A DNA stretch of 64,000 bases, from the NCBI RefSeq assembly GCF_032854445.1, contig NC_088302.1, forward strand, positions 55,902,237 through 55,966,236, in the 5' to 3' direction. Numbering within the stretch: position 1 is the first letter of the stretch; the number at the start of each line of letters is the position of its first letter. Below the pieces are notes generated by a model, which was not told where the DNA came from, ran no database searches, and saw only the letters and a list, made by a program, of their open reading frames with translations. The position numbers and the translations under genes were made by a program. Below are positions 26,551 through 39,000 of this stretch, piece by piece. Source of the stretch: Liolophura sinensis (Eukaryota; Mollusca; Polyplacophora; Chitonida; Chitonidae).

Positions 26551-27287
26551 CCTGACAGAACGCACAATTCTAACCCCAATAAATCAGTGTTCTAACGTGT
26601 ACATCTGCTTTGGTTAGTTGTTTTTGTGGCACTCTCTTTCACTGGCACTATATCTGGTGGAATTTACAGTACTGGTATTGTATAAAATGAAGTAGAATAT
26701 TGCATGTGACAAAGAGTTCAGTTTTACCTGGTCCTGATTTATTTATCCTGGGATCAAGATTTTAATCCCAGATTTATCTTAGAAATGCATTTTGAGGTTT
26801 GCTGTGAAGATAGGATAATGTCCTAGAAATCCTGAATCTTGAGAAAATGTGTTTCAGCACCAAAAGTATCGGTTTTATTTCGTTTAACAGGACCTCAGAT
26901 CAAATAATGAGGGGTTTCCAGGTTTGCTCATCCTCCTCTGGACTTTTCAATTTTAAGTTGTTCATAGCTGTTGACTTAACCCAGATCTCAGAACACTGTA
27001 AGAAGCCTTCAGAGGACAATTCTAAACAAGCCTTAGCCTTGTCTAAGCCGTGCTTTAACTTCCTGTTGCCTTCGGATGAAATCTTGATTGTTGGGAAACA
27101 AAATTACTCAAGTCAAACTATGTGTTAGCATGTCCCCATGTTTTACTTTCAGATAATTTATGTTTCATGGCTAAAGCTTTGGTGTCCCTTTCATTCTCAG
27201 TGTCTTATCTTTAGTGTCTTTTGGCAGTGCTGTCCAAATGCTGTTCTGAAGTGCTGATTGCATTGAAAACCTGTGCCTCAAGACTAA

Positions 27288-27543
27288 TGGGGGCCTCCAT
27301 GGCTTAGTGGGTTAGCACGCCAGTGCAGCACAGTCACCCAGAAGCCTCCCACCAACGCGGTCGCTGAGAGTTAAGTCCAGCTCATGCTGGCTTACTCTGC
27401 GACCGTATGCGAGAAGGCCTGGCTTGCGGATGGTCATGGGTTTCCCCCAGTCTCTGCCCGGTTTCCTCCCACCATAATGCTAGCTGCCGCCGTATAAGTG
27501 AAATATTCTTGAGTACGGTGTAAAACACCAATCAAATAAATAG
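27288..27543 (+). mobile_element. Full-length tRNA-derived SINE
   Basis: Best-preserved copy of the dominant SINE family here. The head is tRNA-like: box-A-like tggcttagtgggttagc (27300-27316) and box-B-like cgctgagagttaagtcc. A body follows (gcggatggtcatgggtttcc, tttcctcccaccataatgct), then the tail tgaaatattcttgagtacgg and tgtaaaacaccaatcaaata. Partial and opposite-strand copies recur throughout the window. Confidence 0.85.
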
Positions 27544-27839
27544 ACTAATGTGATGCCCCATATGCCTGTGAGAAACACCAGATTATACTTCCTCCCACAC
27601 CAGACTTCAACTTAGCCCGTATCTGTGCTTTGCTTCCTCACCAGACTGGAGCTTAAGCTGTATTTATGCCTCCCGTCTACATCCCAAATGTGAAGAAACA
27701 TTTTCAGAGACTTCGGCATGACATCGCTCAGGGATGATCTCTACAGTTCATGTTTTTCAACCTGTTCACATGTTTGCAAGGTGTTCATTCAATCAAATTC
27801 TGAAAGCATTGTACTCTATACACTGATTAAATTATACTT

Positions 27840-28330
27840 TGTGTGAAACTCTGAAGTTGGTCAAATTAAAATTAAAAGTGTGCATATAGTGCACTGAAAA
27901 TTGATCTTTCATATGCGAAAAGGTTGAAGAATTGGGGTACTAAAGAACATTTCACATGCATCAGGTTCATGACCAGAACAATAGCAGAAGCACTCTGTCT
28001 ATTCTACCTTCTCACAATAGTATACTGAATAAATTACACCCTGAAGTTGGTCATTCCAACTAATACAGTTTTGTCTCCAAAATGAAAATAAATATTTGCA
28101 TAAACTGCACTGATGGATGCCGTAATGCGGAGGACTTAAGTAACTAGCATTTTATTTATTATGACAGCAGAAAATATACTTGTTCTTTTTGTGCAGCCAT
28201 GAAATTGGCCACGAAAACAAAAATAAGTTTTGTGCAAAATTAGTTTGTAAAGGTGCATAAATCGCACTCATTTTTCCTTCAATTGCAAAAAGGTTGAGGA
28301 ATTGGGGTACTAGTAATTGCTTTGGTTTGT
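27840..28330. repeat. Diverged direct repeats sharing aggttgaRgaattggggtac
   Basis: Two to three degenerate copies. Around 27850 and 28040: ctgaagttggtcaa / ctgaagttggtcat. Around 27925 and 28290: gcgaaaaggttgaagaattg / gcaaaaaggttgaggaattg, each followed by gggtacta. A tgcactga/tcgcactca block precedes each. Non-coding, in the intergenic region. Confidence 0.55.
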
Positions 28331-28499
28331 CGAAAATATTCCTTTATGGAAAATTCACTTCTCGTTTCAAAAAATAAAATTCACCAGAGAATAACTTACA
28401 TTTGGTAGCACGGCTACCAAAGTGATCTCTTGAAGGGGATACATGAATGCAAATCTTCAACTCAAAACATGAAGTACTGAAATTGTGAATTTGGTAAAT

Positions 28500-29075
28500 T
28501 GCGGTATTTAATATGTACACAGAGCATCAACAATGGGAGATCCCCCTTGTGTCACTGTTTTATATGCAGGTAAAACTTCAGGTCAATACATGATGTACTT
28601 TTTTGGATACCACCGCTAACATTTTAACACATTTTAATTGTAACACAGTTTTAGTCAGTACTTTGGTCATGAATATGCAGATACCGTATCAATGATGGAA
28701 TATCCCCTTGTGTTCTAGTTCTCAAGATAGTGCTCACATTACACTAAGTCAGGAATATACGGTACTTAATATGCAGATACCGTATCAACGATGGAATATC
28801 CCCTTGTGTTCTAGTGCTCAAGATGTGAGTAAAGTCTGAGCTCAATACATACAATACTTTTTGAGACATCATCCCTGACATTTTGTTTAACATTGATTTT
28901 AATACACAATACACTAAGTCAGGAATTTACGGTACTTAATATATACTCACTGAATCAACAATGGAATATCCCCATCTTGCTATCGTGCCCCAGATACATG
29001 CAATCCCCGATCACAATATCTGCAGCAGTTTTTAAGATACCATCCCTAACATTTTGTTTAACATAGCTTACTTGA
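28500..29075. repeat. Four diverged direct repeats (atcaacgatggaatatcccc module)
   Basis: Copies begin near 28506, 28670, 28763 and 28935. Each has taatatgcagataccgtatc (or a variant), then aacgatggaatatcccc, then cttgtgttctagtgctcaag. Two end in ccctRacattttgtttaaca. Spacing varies between 95 and 175 bp. No gene is visible here. Confidence 0.7.
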
Positions 29076-29334
29076 CGCCAACACCGACACTCAGGGTACG
29101 ATATAACCTATGCTTGTACTTTGCTGAGTTAAAACTGGCACATGTTGCTGCCTTGCTTGGCTCTCAGCACCGAGCGGTTTGGTTGGACCAGTGTCCATAG
29201 AATGTGACTTGGCGAGGTGTCCTGTTTGGCAGCTGGCAGACCTTCCCATCTATGACCGGCAAAGAAGCCTGCATAAACTGGACTTCAACTCACAGCTCAC
29301 ACTCATTTTAGAATGCAAAACAAAGAACAAGTTT

Positions 29335-30084
29335 TGTCATTTAAACATTTGTACTTTTATTTAGATTCATTCATCTGACAAACTGCTGTTCATTAATGAT
29401 AGCGTGACATGTTAATTGCAACCAAAATCTGCCTAAATTATTGTCTGATAAATTCTTGCAAAAACACCAAGTGCACTACAACTTTCAAGAATTTGAAAAG
29501 TCAATTGTATCATAAATACTGAAGTGTTTCATAGAACTATAAATCAGTTATTACATTACACAACTCAAATTAACATGAGCTTTTCTAAATGCCACACCTA
29601 GTCGGTTTCCACAGAAACTATCATCAGAGGCATAAGAACACAGAAACAAAATAACCTTACAAATTCAGCATGGAAATATTATCTGAGTGATGTGTTGCTA
29701 ATTCTGGTCCCTCGGAGAAAAATCAGATCAAACCTTAGTCAAGTGAAAATGCCAACAGTTTCTCCAACCACAATTATACTTTTCTTTCTAAATTTGAAAC
29801 ACTTGAGACTAAATTTAACCAGAATTACAGTTATTTTTGTATGTAGCCCAGCTGAATGAATGAATACCAGCACGACACATGATGTGACCACAAATTACAA
29901 AACAATCAACATTATCTACAAAGTCAACAGGAACATGAAGTACAGTATAAAACAAAGATATGTCGATATATAATAATATGAGAAGCAAACAAAGCTATGA
30001 ACAGCAGCCAAAATGGGTGTAACATGGCACTATTACTTCAAAAGTACAATGGGTATGATAGTGATGAGCATGACCGGTAACTAT
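29335..30084 (-). other. 3' UTR of SUMO with poly(A) signal
   Basis: Non-coding sequence after the TGA at 30085-30087. On the minus strand AATAAA lies at 29356-29361, giving a UTR of about 750 bp. The end is inferred from the hexamer. Confidence 0.45.
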
Positions 30085-33000
30085 TCAGGGGAGGTAACCA
30101 CCAGTTTGTTGCTGAAACACATCTATGCAGTCATTGTCTTCCATTTCAAGCTGTCAACAGAAAAATAATTGTTCCGGGAATAAAGTCAAAATGGACCAGA
30201 TGCAGATTTATAAAGTTAAAATGTAGTATGCATATAATTTTATGTTGTTTTCAAACTTAACTGGCTATTTAGGGATTAAAAGGTTGTGGGCACATACTTC
30301 ATCAACTTAAAGTCAACCTTAACGTAAAATAAAATTTTAACATTACCTTAAGTTAGCTCATCTCAATTGAGTGACTTGTATAACGGCAAACTTGTTTATG
30401 AACAGAAGGAATCAGAGATCCCACAACACTGCCTTTCAGCCTTCCCAACACAGCTCTAAACTTTCATATTTTCATTTCCACTAATATGCTTCACAGAGTG
30501 CTGAGGCAACTCCCAACAAATGTCTCCAGGTAATACACGTCTCAGTAACTGGGTTTTATTTAAACCCTTACCAAGAATGAATAAAAATGTGGGAGATAAT
30601 GAGGACCCGCCATAGTCAGACTAATGAACTGGGAGACGTGAGAAATGGTACAATGGGTGGCTATTAGCAAAACATACTTTGAGGCATACATTTACACATA
30701 AGGCTAAAGGCTTGGTTAAAAGGAAACACTGTGGACAAAGCTAAGAAAAATTAGTCCTTGCAGAAGATGGTTTACATAGGATTCAACTCATTCTATTTAT
30801 TTATTTGATTGGTGTTTTACGCCATACTGAAGAACATTTCACTTATATGATGGTGGGGAGCATTATGGTGGGAGGAAACAGAGTAGAGCTGGGGGAAACC
30901 CTTGACCATCAGCAGGTTGCTGCAAACCTTCAAACATGCGGCCGGAGAGGAAACCAGCAGGAGTTGGACTGGAACTCACAGCGACCACATTAGTGAGAGG
31001 CTCCTTGGTCATCGCGCAATGCTGGTGTGCTAACCTCTTTGGCTACAGAGGCCACCCCCTAACCCACAATTTGAGTGAGTGGGTGCTTGGGGTTTAACGT
31101 CGTACTCAACAATTTTTCAGTCACATGACGATGAGGGAATCCTTAGAGTGCATGTAATGTGCCTCCTTGTTGCAGGACCGATTTCCACTGCTCTTTTATC
31201 TGGTGCTGCTTCACCGAGACGCCTTACCGAATGCAAAAGTCGCCCGCCCGAGTCATTATACTGATACAGGTCAAACAGTCGTTGCAACAGGATTTGAATG
31301 GCTGTAATAGCAGAGCTGGGACAAATGGTATGGTCAATTAACTGAATCATAAGCTGATCAATGATTACTGAAAACTGATTTTTCTCAACTTTGTCCACAA
31401 TGGTATTTTTAACCAACATTATCTTCCTTGTATATTTGAATCATAGTGTGTCTCTTTTCTTGGTTTTCCTAATTCATTAGTGTGCTTGTACTGTAATTTT
31501 TGGTATTATTAGCAGGTCTTTGTATATTTCACTTGCTTTTACTTTTATGCCCAATTGCTCTACCACTGTCTCCTGTATATATAATACAAGGTCTCCCAAA
31601 GTCATGCACTATCCTGATTTTCCCTTTTTTTTCCGTTTCAGATTTAATACTGATTTTAAATTTTTCTCTCTTTCAGAGTTAATTATGGCTAATAAACTAA
31701 CAGTACAAGAAAGAGTTGAATTGGTTTTTATGTTTGGAAGAGATGGGGCAACACACCGCTCTGTAGCTCAAGCATTCAACCTCAACCTGGATGGCGCGTG
31801 ACTTCTGGCACACCCTGTATACACGAGTCAAGCATTATCATGCCATGATCACTTTTATTACTAGTATATTTGTACAAACTATTTGTAATTCTTAACTTTT
31901 CAACCTCAACTTGGATGGTGCGCGACTTCTGGCACACCCTGTATATATGCCTCAATGCAGATTTTATTCATTCTTGAAAATGATTTAAATAAAACAAACA
32001 CTGAATACTGTAAGGCCTCATTTTCTGGTGTTCCCAACTTTCTAAACTTAAAACAGTAGTAGGTGGAGTATTGGTTCTGGCACACCCTCCATTTGGCAAA
32101 TAGAGGCTCCCAGCCCCTATTCCCGGCGAGGTCCAGAAGTTCTAGCATACACACTAAAGGTTCTGGCGCACGTCCCCCTTGGGACCCTCCCCATATCAAA
32201 TAGAGGCCCCCAGCCTCATCTGGGGTTGTATTAGACATACCCATCGCATCTGGTATGCTTCTACACCAAGCGTCTATACAACATGCGAAAGGGTTACAAT
32301 AATTGCCGGTGGCTTCTCATCGGCTCCTCGGAGCTCTGTGGTAAGAGTTGTCTGGGGGAGTACTGTGGGGGTCACCTATACCGTCTGCGGCAGGGTCCTG
32401 GCACCCAGCCATGTATTAGCTGTGGTCGGGGCATTAAAAACCGGTTTCGGCTTTGCATGGCCTGCAGACATAATAGGGTCCAGACGCGTGAAAGGAAGTG
32501 GAGGCACAAGGCTTTCTTGGACGAGTTCAAACGGCTGGCGACTATAGAAATTTACAATTAGAGAGTCGTGTGCATAGTTACACTGACGCGTACAATGAAC
32601 CACCCTCAAAAAGCGCGAGCACTACGGGGGGAGTTTGAGACGCTCCTAGGTGTGCGGCCTAAGTACCCACGGTCCCACAATGCCTTGGAAGAATTGCAGG
32701 GGATCCTCGACAGGCATAAAACGGCTGTGGCTGAGTTGAAGCGGCTGCAAGACAGCAAAGAACTCCCGAAGTAACGAGGAGTTGAAGCAAGACGTCAAGA
32801 ACCTCCTCAGTAACAAGGAGTTGGATGAATTGCTAGGCGGAATACAGGGTGAAAAAAAACTAGAATTCACTAACACCGGCCGGGCCATAAGGAATCTCCT
32901 CCGGGCCTGGCAGATGGGCGTACCCGAAGGTGTTTGGACGGACCCAGTAGCCTTCTTAGAAGAAATTCGAGCCAGTATTCACCAGAAGCTAGAAGAAGAG

Positions 33001-36000
33001 ATCCTGGCACTCAACGGGGTTAAGTTCCAACTAGGCCTCAGGGTTCAGCTGCGAAAGGCCCACGCCGATGGCAGTGAAGAGTATACCAGCCCAGTACTCC
33101 GCAGCAAACAGGAGGCCCTCCTAGAGGTTGGTGACATTGACGGGGCTCTAGATAAGGTCTTCCCCACCATCCAGAACGCGCTGGAAAAATGGACGCAGCG
33201 GAGGTCAGGGTGGGCTGTAAATAACGTGCAAACACTCTGGCTTGACATTGCAAGGTATCAGCCGCTGAGAGGCGGGTCCTACATCCCCCTACCTGCAGCC
33301 GTGAGTAACAAGAAAGCAGTCATCAACGTGAAGAACAAAGACGACGACTGCCTCCGATGGGCACTCCAGTCTGCCTTATTTCCAGCTGCCAGAAACCCCC
33401 AGAGACCAACAAAGTATCCCACCAATGATGGTCTTGACTTTGAGGAGGTCGACGCCCTTACACCCATCTCTCAGATCCCTAAAGTGGAGGGGAAGAACGA
33501 CCTCGCCATCAACGTGTTCGGGTGGAACAAGGGCGTGATCGTGCACCACGTCAGCAAGAAGCCCGGCGACACGCCCCGAATCAATCTGCTGCTGATTGAG
33601 AAGGCAGGCAAATTCCATTATACATGGATAAAAGATCTCAATCGTCTCCTGTTCCAAGAAAGCAAGGTGACAAATCGCAAACACTTCTGCGAGCGCTGCC
33701 TACACGGCTACACAAGGGAGGACCTGCTCAAGGCGCATAAGCCGGAATGCCGAGGGATTGGCCAGACGGCGGTGAGGGTGGAAATGCCCCAGGAGGGGGA
33801 AAACAAGTTCACCTTTCAGAACCACCACAAACAGCTACCGGCTCCGTTCATCATATATGCCGACTTCGAGGCTATGACCAGAAAGGTTGAAGGCCCGCCG
33901 CAGAAAGCAGCACCCAAAAGACTCAGCACCACGAGCCCTGCAGTTACTGCTATGTTGTGGTGCGTTGCGAGGGCCACACAAAACGCCCCGTGGAATACAG
34001 AGGCCCTAACGCGACGGAACACTTCCTCAGAGCTCTCCAACAGGAGGAGAGGGAAATCAAAAATGTTCTGGCCAACCCTATAGCCATGAATATGACTCCC
34101 CAAGATTGGCAGGTCCACAACAACGCCGCAACCTGTCACGTGTGTGAGAAGCCTCTGAGCGCCGATTCTGTGCACGATCACTGCCATATCACCGGCAAGA
34201 ACAGAGGCGACCTAAACGCATGCAACCTAAAGTTGCGGCTGGGTCCCAAGACAGCCATACCAGTAGTCTTCCACAACCTATGGGGCTACGACGACCACCT
34301 CCTGATGCAAGCCATAAGTAAGGTGGAGGGCTGCATCTCCTGTATACCCAACAACATGGAAAAGTACATCTCCTCCTCGCTGGGGCAGCTCCGCTTCATC
34401 GACAGCATTCAATTCTTACCGACTTCCCTTGACAATCTGGTTGAGGCCAACAAACCTGAGGCTTTCCACATCACAGCCCGGTATGAGCCCGCCGAAGAAA
34501 AACAAAAGCTACTCATGCACAAGGGGGTCTATCCCTATGAGTATATGGACTCCTGGGAGCGCTTCGACGAGTCCAGCCTCCCACCCAAAGAGGCATTCTA
34601 CAGTAAGCTCAAAGTCGGAGGCATTAGCGATGAGGACTACATCCACACTCAACAGGTATGGAAGGTATTTGACTGCACCAATCTGGGAGACTACACAGAC
34701 CTTTACTGCCGCACAGACGTGCTCCTGTTGGCCGATGTGCTTGAGGCCTTCCGGAAGACTTGTTTACGGCAGTATGGATTGGACCCTGCTCACTACTTTA
34801 CGAGCCCAGGTCTCTCGTGGGATGCGCTGTTCAAGAAGACCGGGGTAGAGCTGGAGCTCTTGACCGACTACGACCAACATCTCTTCATTGAGAAGGGGTT
34901 GCGAGGAGGAATATCCATGGTAAGGAAGCGATACGCCAAAGCTAATAACCCGCAGGTGGAGGGATACAACCCAGAAAGTCCAAATAGCTACATCCAATAC
35001 CTAGACGCCAATAATCTATATGGCTGGGCTATGAGTCAGTTCCTTCCAACGGGCGGCTTCCAGTGGGTAGATGACGCGCAGCGTCTCGGTGAAACGATTG
35101 CTACCCACCCCCACGACAGTCCTTATGGTTACATCCTCGAGGCCGACCTAGAGTATCCGGCAGACCTACATAACAGCTACCCATTAGCCCCGGAGCGTCT
35201 GGTGGTCCAGAAGGAGAGGATGTCTGACTATCAGCACAGCCTTCTAGGCAAGAAAGCGCCTACCGAGGTCGAAAAGCTGGTCCCCAACCTCCGCAACAAG
35301 GAACGGTACGTCCTGCACTACCGGAACCTACAGCTGTATCTATCTCTGGGAATGCGCCTGACAAAGGTTCACTGGGCCCTGAGATTCGCCCAGAGCCCTT
35401 GGATGGAACCCTATATCAGGATGAACACGGAGCTCCGAAAAACGGCCGCGAGTAAATTCGAGAAGGACCTGTACAAGCTAATGAACAACTCGGTCTTCGG
35501 AAAAACCATGGAGAACCTCCGGAAGCGTGTGGACGTCAAGCTGGTACGCTCTGGAGAAGACGACAAGCTCCGACGCTTGATAGCCAGCCTGAGCTTCGCA
35601 CGGGCAAACATATTTGATGATGACCTCACAGCGATTCAGATGCACAAGACCCGTCTAGTCCTAAACCGACCTATCTACGTGGGCATGAGCATTCTAGATC
35701 TCTCCAAACACCTGATGTACGACTTCTACTACAACCACATGAAGGCCCAGTACGGAGAGTGCTGCCAGCTCCTCTACACTGACACGGGTAGTCTGCTAGT
35801 CAAGATTCAGACTGAGGGTGTTTATAGGGATATGGCTGAGAATGCAAACCTGTATGACACCTCAGATTACTCACAAGACCACCCCCTGCACAGTGTAGCA
35901 AATATGAAGGTCTTGGGGAAAATGAAGGACGAGTGCGCAGGGTGGCCGATCGCCGAATACATTGGTCTGCGCCCCAAGATGTACTCCATTCTGGAGGCAG

Positions 36001-39000
36001 GCGGAGCCAACATTAAGAAGGCCAAGGGCGTGAAAAAGGGAGTTGTGGAAAAGTGCATCCGCCATAAGCAGTACAAAGAGGCCCTCTTCGAGAAGAAGAT
36101 CTTCCGACACGGTATGGACGTGCTGCGATCAGAGCGCCACCATACCTATGGGCAGCACCTGAATAAGGTCTCACTGTCCCCATTCGATAGTAAGCGCTGG
36201 ATTGCCGAAGATGGTGTCCACACCTTGGCTTACGGCCATAGAGATGCGGCACCCGCAGGATGATGGGCAGGATGGGACATCCTCTTCGAGGAACTACTAG
36301 CACCGTAGAACGCAATTCGGGGGAAGCTGAGTATCGGGAGGCACTATAAGCAACTCCTCACGAACGAATCCTCGTCGCGGGCCATCCGACGTATCGTCTA
36401 GATAGTACAGCACGGGTTCAATTAGGCTTTGTGACAGAGCGCCAAAGCCGATATATCTCTAGAGACCACACATGATCAGTCGCGCGACGGCAGCCGCCCT
36501 CCAGCTCTCCAGGCTGATAAAGATAACGAAGGCCAACACCCTCGGGGATCTTCCGCTCATTAAGTCCAACGGGACGACCTGGAACCGTCGAGGAAGGCTT
36601 ATGGGGCACCCCTTTTGCCTTGATGGCGTCTTTTGGCTTTTTACCGATCAGTCTCGTCTCGTTATTCAAAGCGGCCACAACAGAGGGCAGCCGAGCCACC
36701 CATTCAGTAGATCGGTGTTCGGGAGGGAGGCGCATCTCCTGGGTGTACTGATGTCCAAAGAGCCGCTCAGCCAGAGTACGGTTGAAGCGCTCCACTATGC
36801 CTTGGTCTCAATGGATATCCACACGGCCTTGGCAGACTGTGACATAGTGTTTGGCCAGCAGTTGGCTCACCGCACCCATAAACTCGCGCCCAGGGTCAAC
36901 TTGGAGAAGCTTCGGCCATCTCAGGGGTCCCTGCTTGTAAATGCGAGAGAGAGCATCAGCGACTTCTTTGGAATCTTTAGTAGCCAGAGGTTCCGCCTCC
37001 TTGTAGCGAGAAGCAACATCAACAACTGTCAGCGCGTACTTATACAGCTTCCGGCCTCGCCGATCATGTGGTAGAAATAGAATATCAGCTTGGTGGATGT
37101 CATTCGGCGTGGAAACATTGAACATAGGCCTCGGTATTTTTCAGGGACGAGGCAGGTATATCTGCCAGATAGCCTGCTTTTTTAGCCAGGCCCGGGCCAC
37201 ATCTTCGGAGACTTTAGCCGCAGTGGCAAGTTTCTGGATGGCTGCGCGGCCCTTCCAGTACCCACGAGGGCTGTAGTAGATATTTGCCAGGCGAGCAGAC
37301 ACCTTACTAGCCATGTCATCAAGGTATTCTAGCAGCCCTCTAACAGATTTGCGACGAAAAAGATGTTAATCGTCGCAGTGCAGAACCACCTCAATACTAA
37401 GATCGTGCACGGCGAGGAGCTCGATGGCGATTCCGGCACAGTCAGTTCGGATTACTTGGTGAGTTATGCGATTCCGTAACTCACACCCCCAACCACACAC
37501 ATCCCCAGGATGACGAAGGTCATCTCGCGGTGTTTTTGATCCAGTCCAAGCGCTCAGTGCGCTTTCGGGCCCATTTTCCCTGGGCGGCTTGGAGCTGCTC
37601 TACAGCGCGGTTATGGCGCCTCTGCTCTTCGTCGACACCGGAACTCCTCAGTATCGAAAACATATAGTTGCTCCCGCTGAAGGCCAAAGCGTTTACGAGG
37701 GCGCTGCCCATCATCATTGCGATGGAGGCCATTACTACTTGATTATATTGGGAGGAAGGAGCCCTTGTTTAATTAGCAGGTCCTTCGAAAACATGGCCAG
37801 GCCTACATCTGCAATGACCATGCCGACGTCACGGGGTGTTAAGTCCAGCTTCAGGAGGGCTCCTTTCAGGAACATCTGGCCGAGACGAGCGTACCCAGTA
37901 GCCAGGAGAGAGACCACAGCGGCGTGGTAGGCTGCGTTGACTAGCACTTTTCCGTCACCGGGTGGAGTAGACATGCTGATCTACATAGAAAGGGTCGCGA
38001 CGTGTATTCAAATGGAGATTCTTTTCTTGCGGCGTGATATCTGCATGCGGCGTAATATCTGCACCTCGTCAATGCGGCGTAATATCTGCACCTCGTGCTG
38101 TATAGCGGCTGCGCCACGCACGTAGCAACATAAGCACTGCAAGGCCGCCAACGCCTAATAACGCTAGGGGCGCCCTCCAGAGGGTGATTTGGTGTGCATT
38201 CGTAGAATCCGGTTCCTTCGCAAAATCTGTGGCTTCCCCCTCCTTCGTAGAATCCGGTTCCTTCGGCTGTTTCTTGGTGGAATCAGCTGCGCCAAGCAAA
38301 GCAGCCTTTGCCTCGCGAAGCTCGTCCTTGAGCTTTTCAGCCTTGGCCTTTCTTGCTGCAGCACCTGCTCGACCCGCAGTGACTCTTTTGGGATTCTTCA
38401 CATTCGTAGAATCCGCTGTCACCCCCTCCGCTTCCTTCGGGCCTTCCGGATTCGTTGTACTCATGTTCCTCTGAATCATCATTTCTAGGAGAGCAGTGGT
38501 GTTTAAATGAGCAGTGCTCAGTAGTGGTTAGCACCATGGTTAACGGTGCCAAGTACTTATCATAGCAGTAGTATAGCCAGCAGCTAGCACTGCTAAGCGC
38601 CTGTTCAACAAATGGGTCGGTGGCGAGCTGTGCCATGAGCATTGGTCGATTCTCAGGTGGGATTGGTAGGAGCCAGCTGGCTGCCCTTACATATGATCTC
38701 AAGAAAATACCTCCGAGACAGTCGACCATCCGTGCACAGAGCTTAGCGTCGTACCTGGAGTGCAGCCTTTCAACGTCTTCGTCGCTCAAGGCGTCGATCT
38801 CAGCGGCTGTTACGTCTTTTCCCAGATATCGCTTGACTTGCCCACCCATAGCAAATGCCGCCAGCCTATCCCTGAGCTGCTGTGCATGTTTGCTGGGCTG
38901 TTGGCTGGGCTTCTCCTCCTCCTCTGCGCCCAGAATATCGTCTATAAGCTCGTCGGTATCCATTATTAATATGTAGGGGTGACTACGTTTAATATATAAT

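Larger units (their letters stand above)
25056..29335. other. Intergenic region between the Sfmbt-like gene and SUMO
   Basis: Between the 3' ends of the two convergent genes. It contains a MITE-like copy (25717-25860), a 35-bp minisatellite, a full-length SINE (27288-27543), two groups of diverged direct repeats and a partial SINE near 29220-29300. I see no exon-like open frames with splice signals. Confidence 0.6.

Noticed and set aside
31520-31801. 93-codon frame as a complete gene
   Set aside because: Only the part from about 31686 resembles a transposase start, and it ends in the terminal repeat. Treated as a deleted transposon.
33816-34187. Minus-strand open frames under the polymerase gene (also 34764-34997, 35411-35629, 35867-36315)
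   Set aside because: All are opposite recognisable PolB motifs and have no homology-like features.
36472-37074. 200-codon plus-strand open frame
   Set aside because: Antisense of the integrase, whose motifs on the minus strand explain the region.
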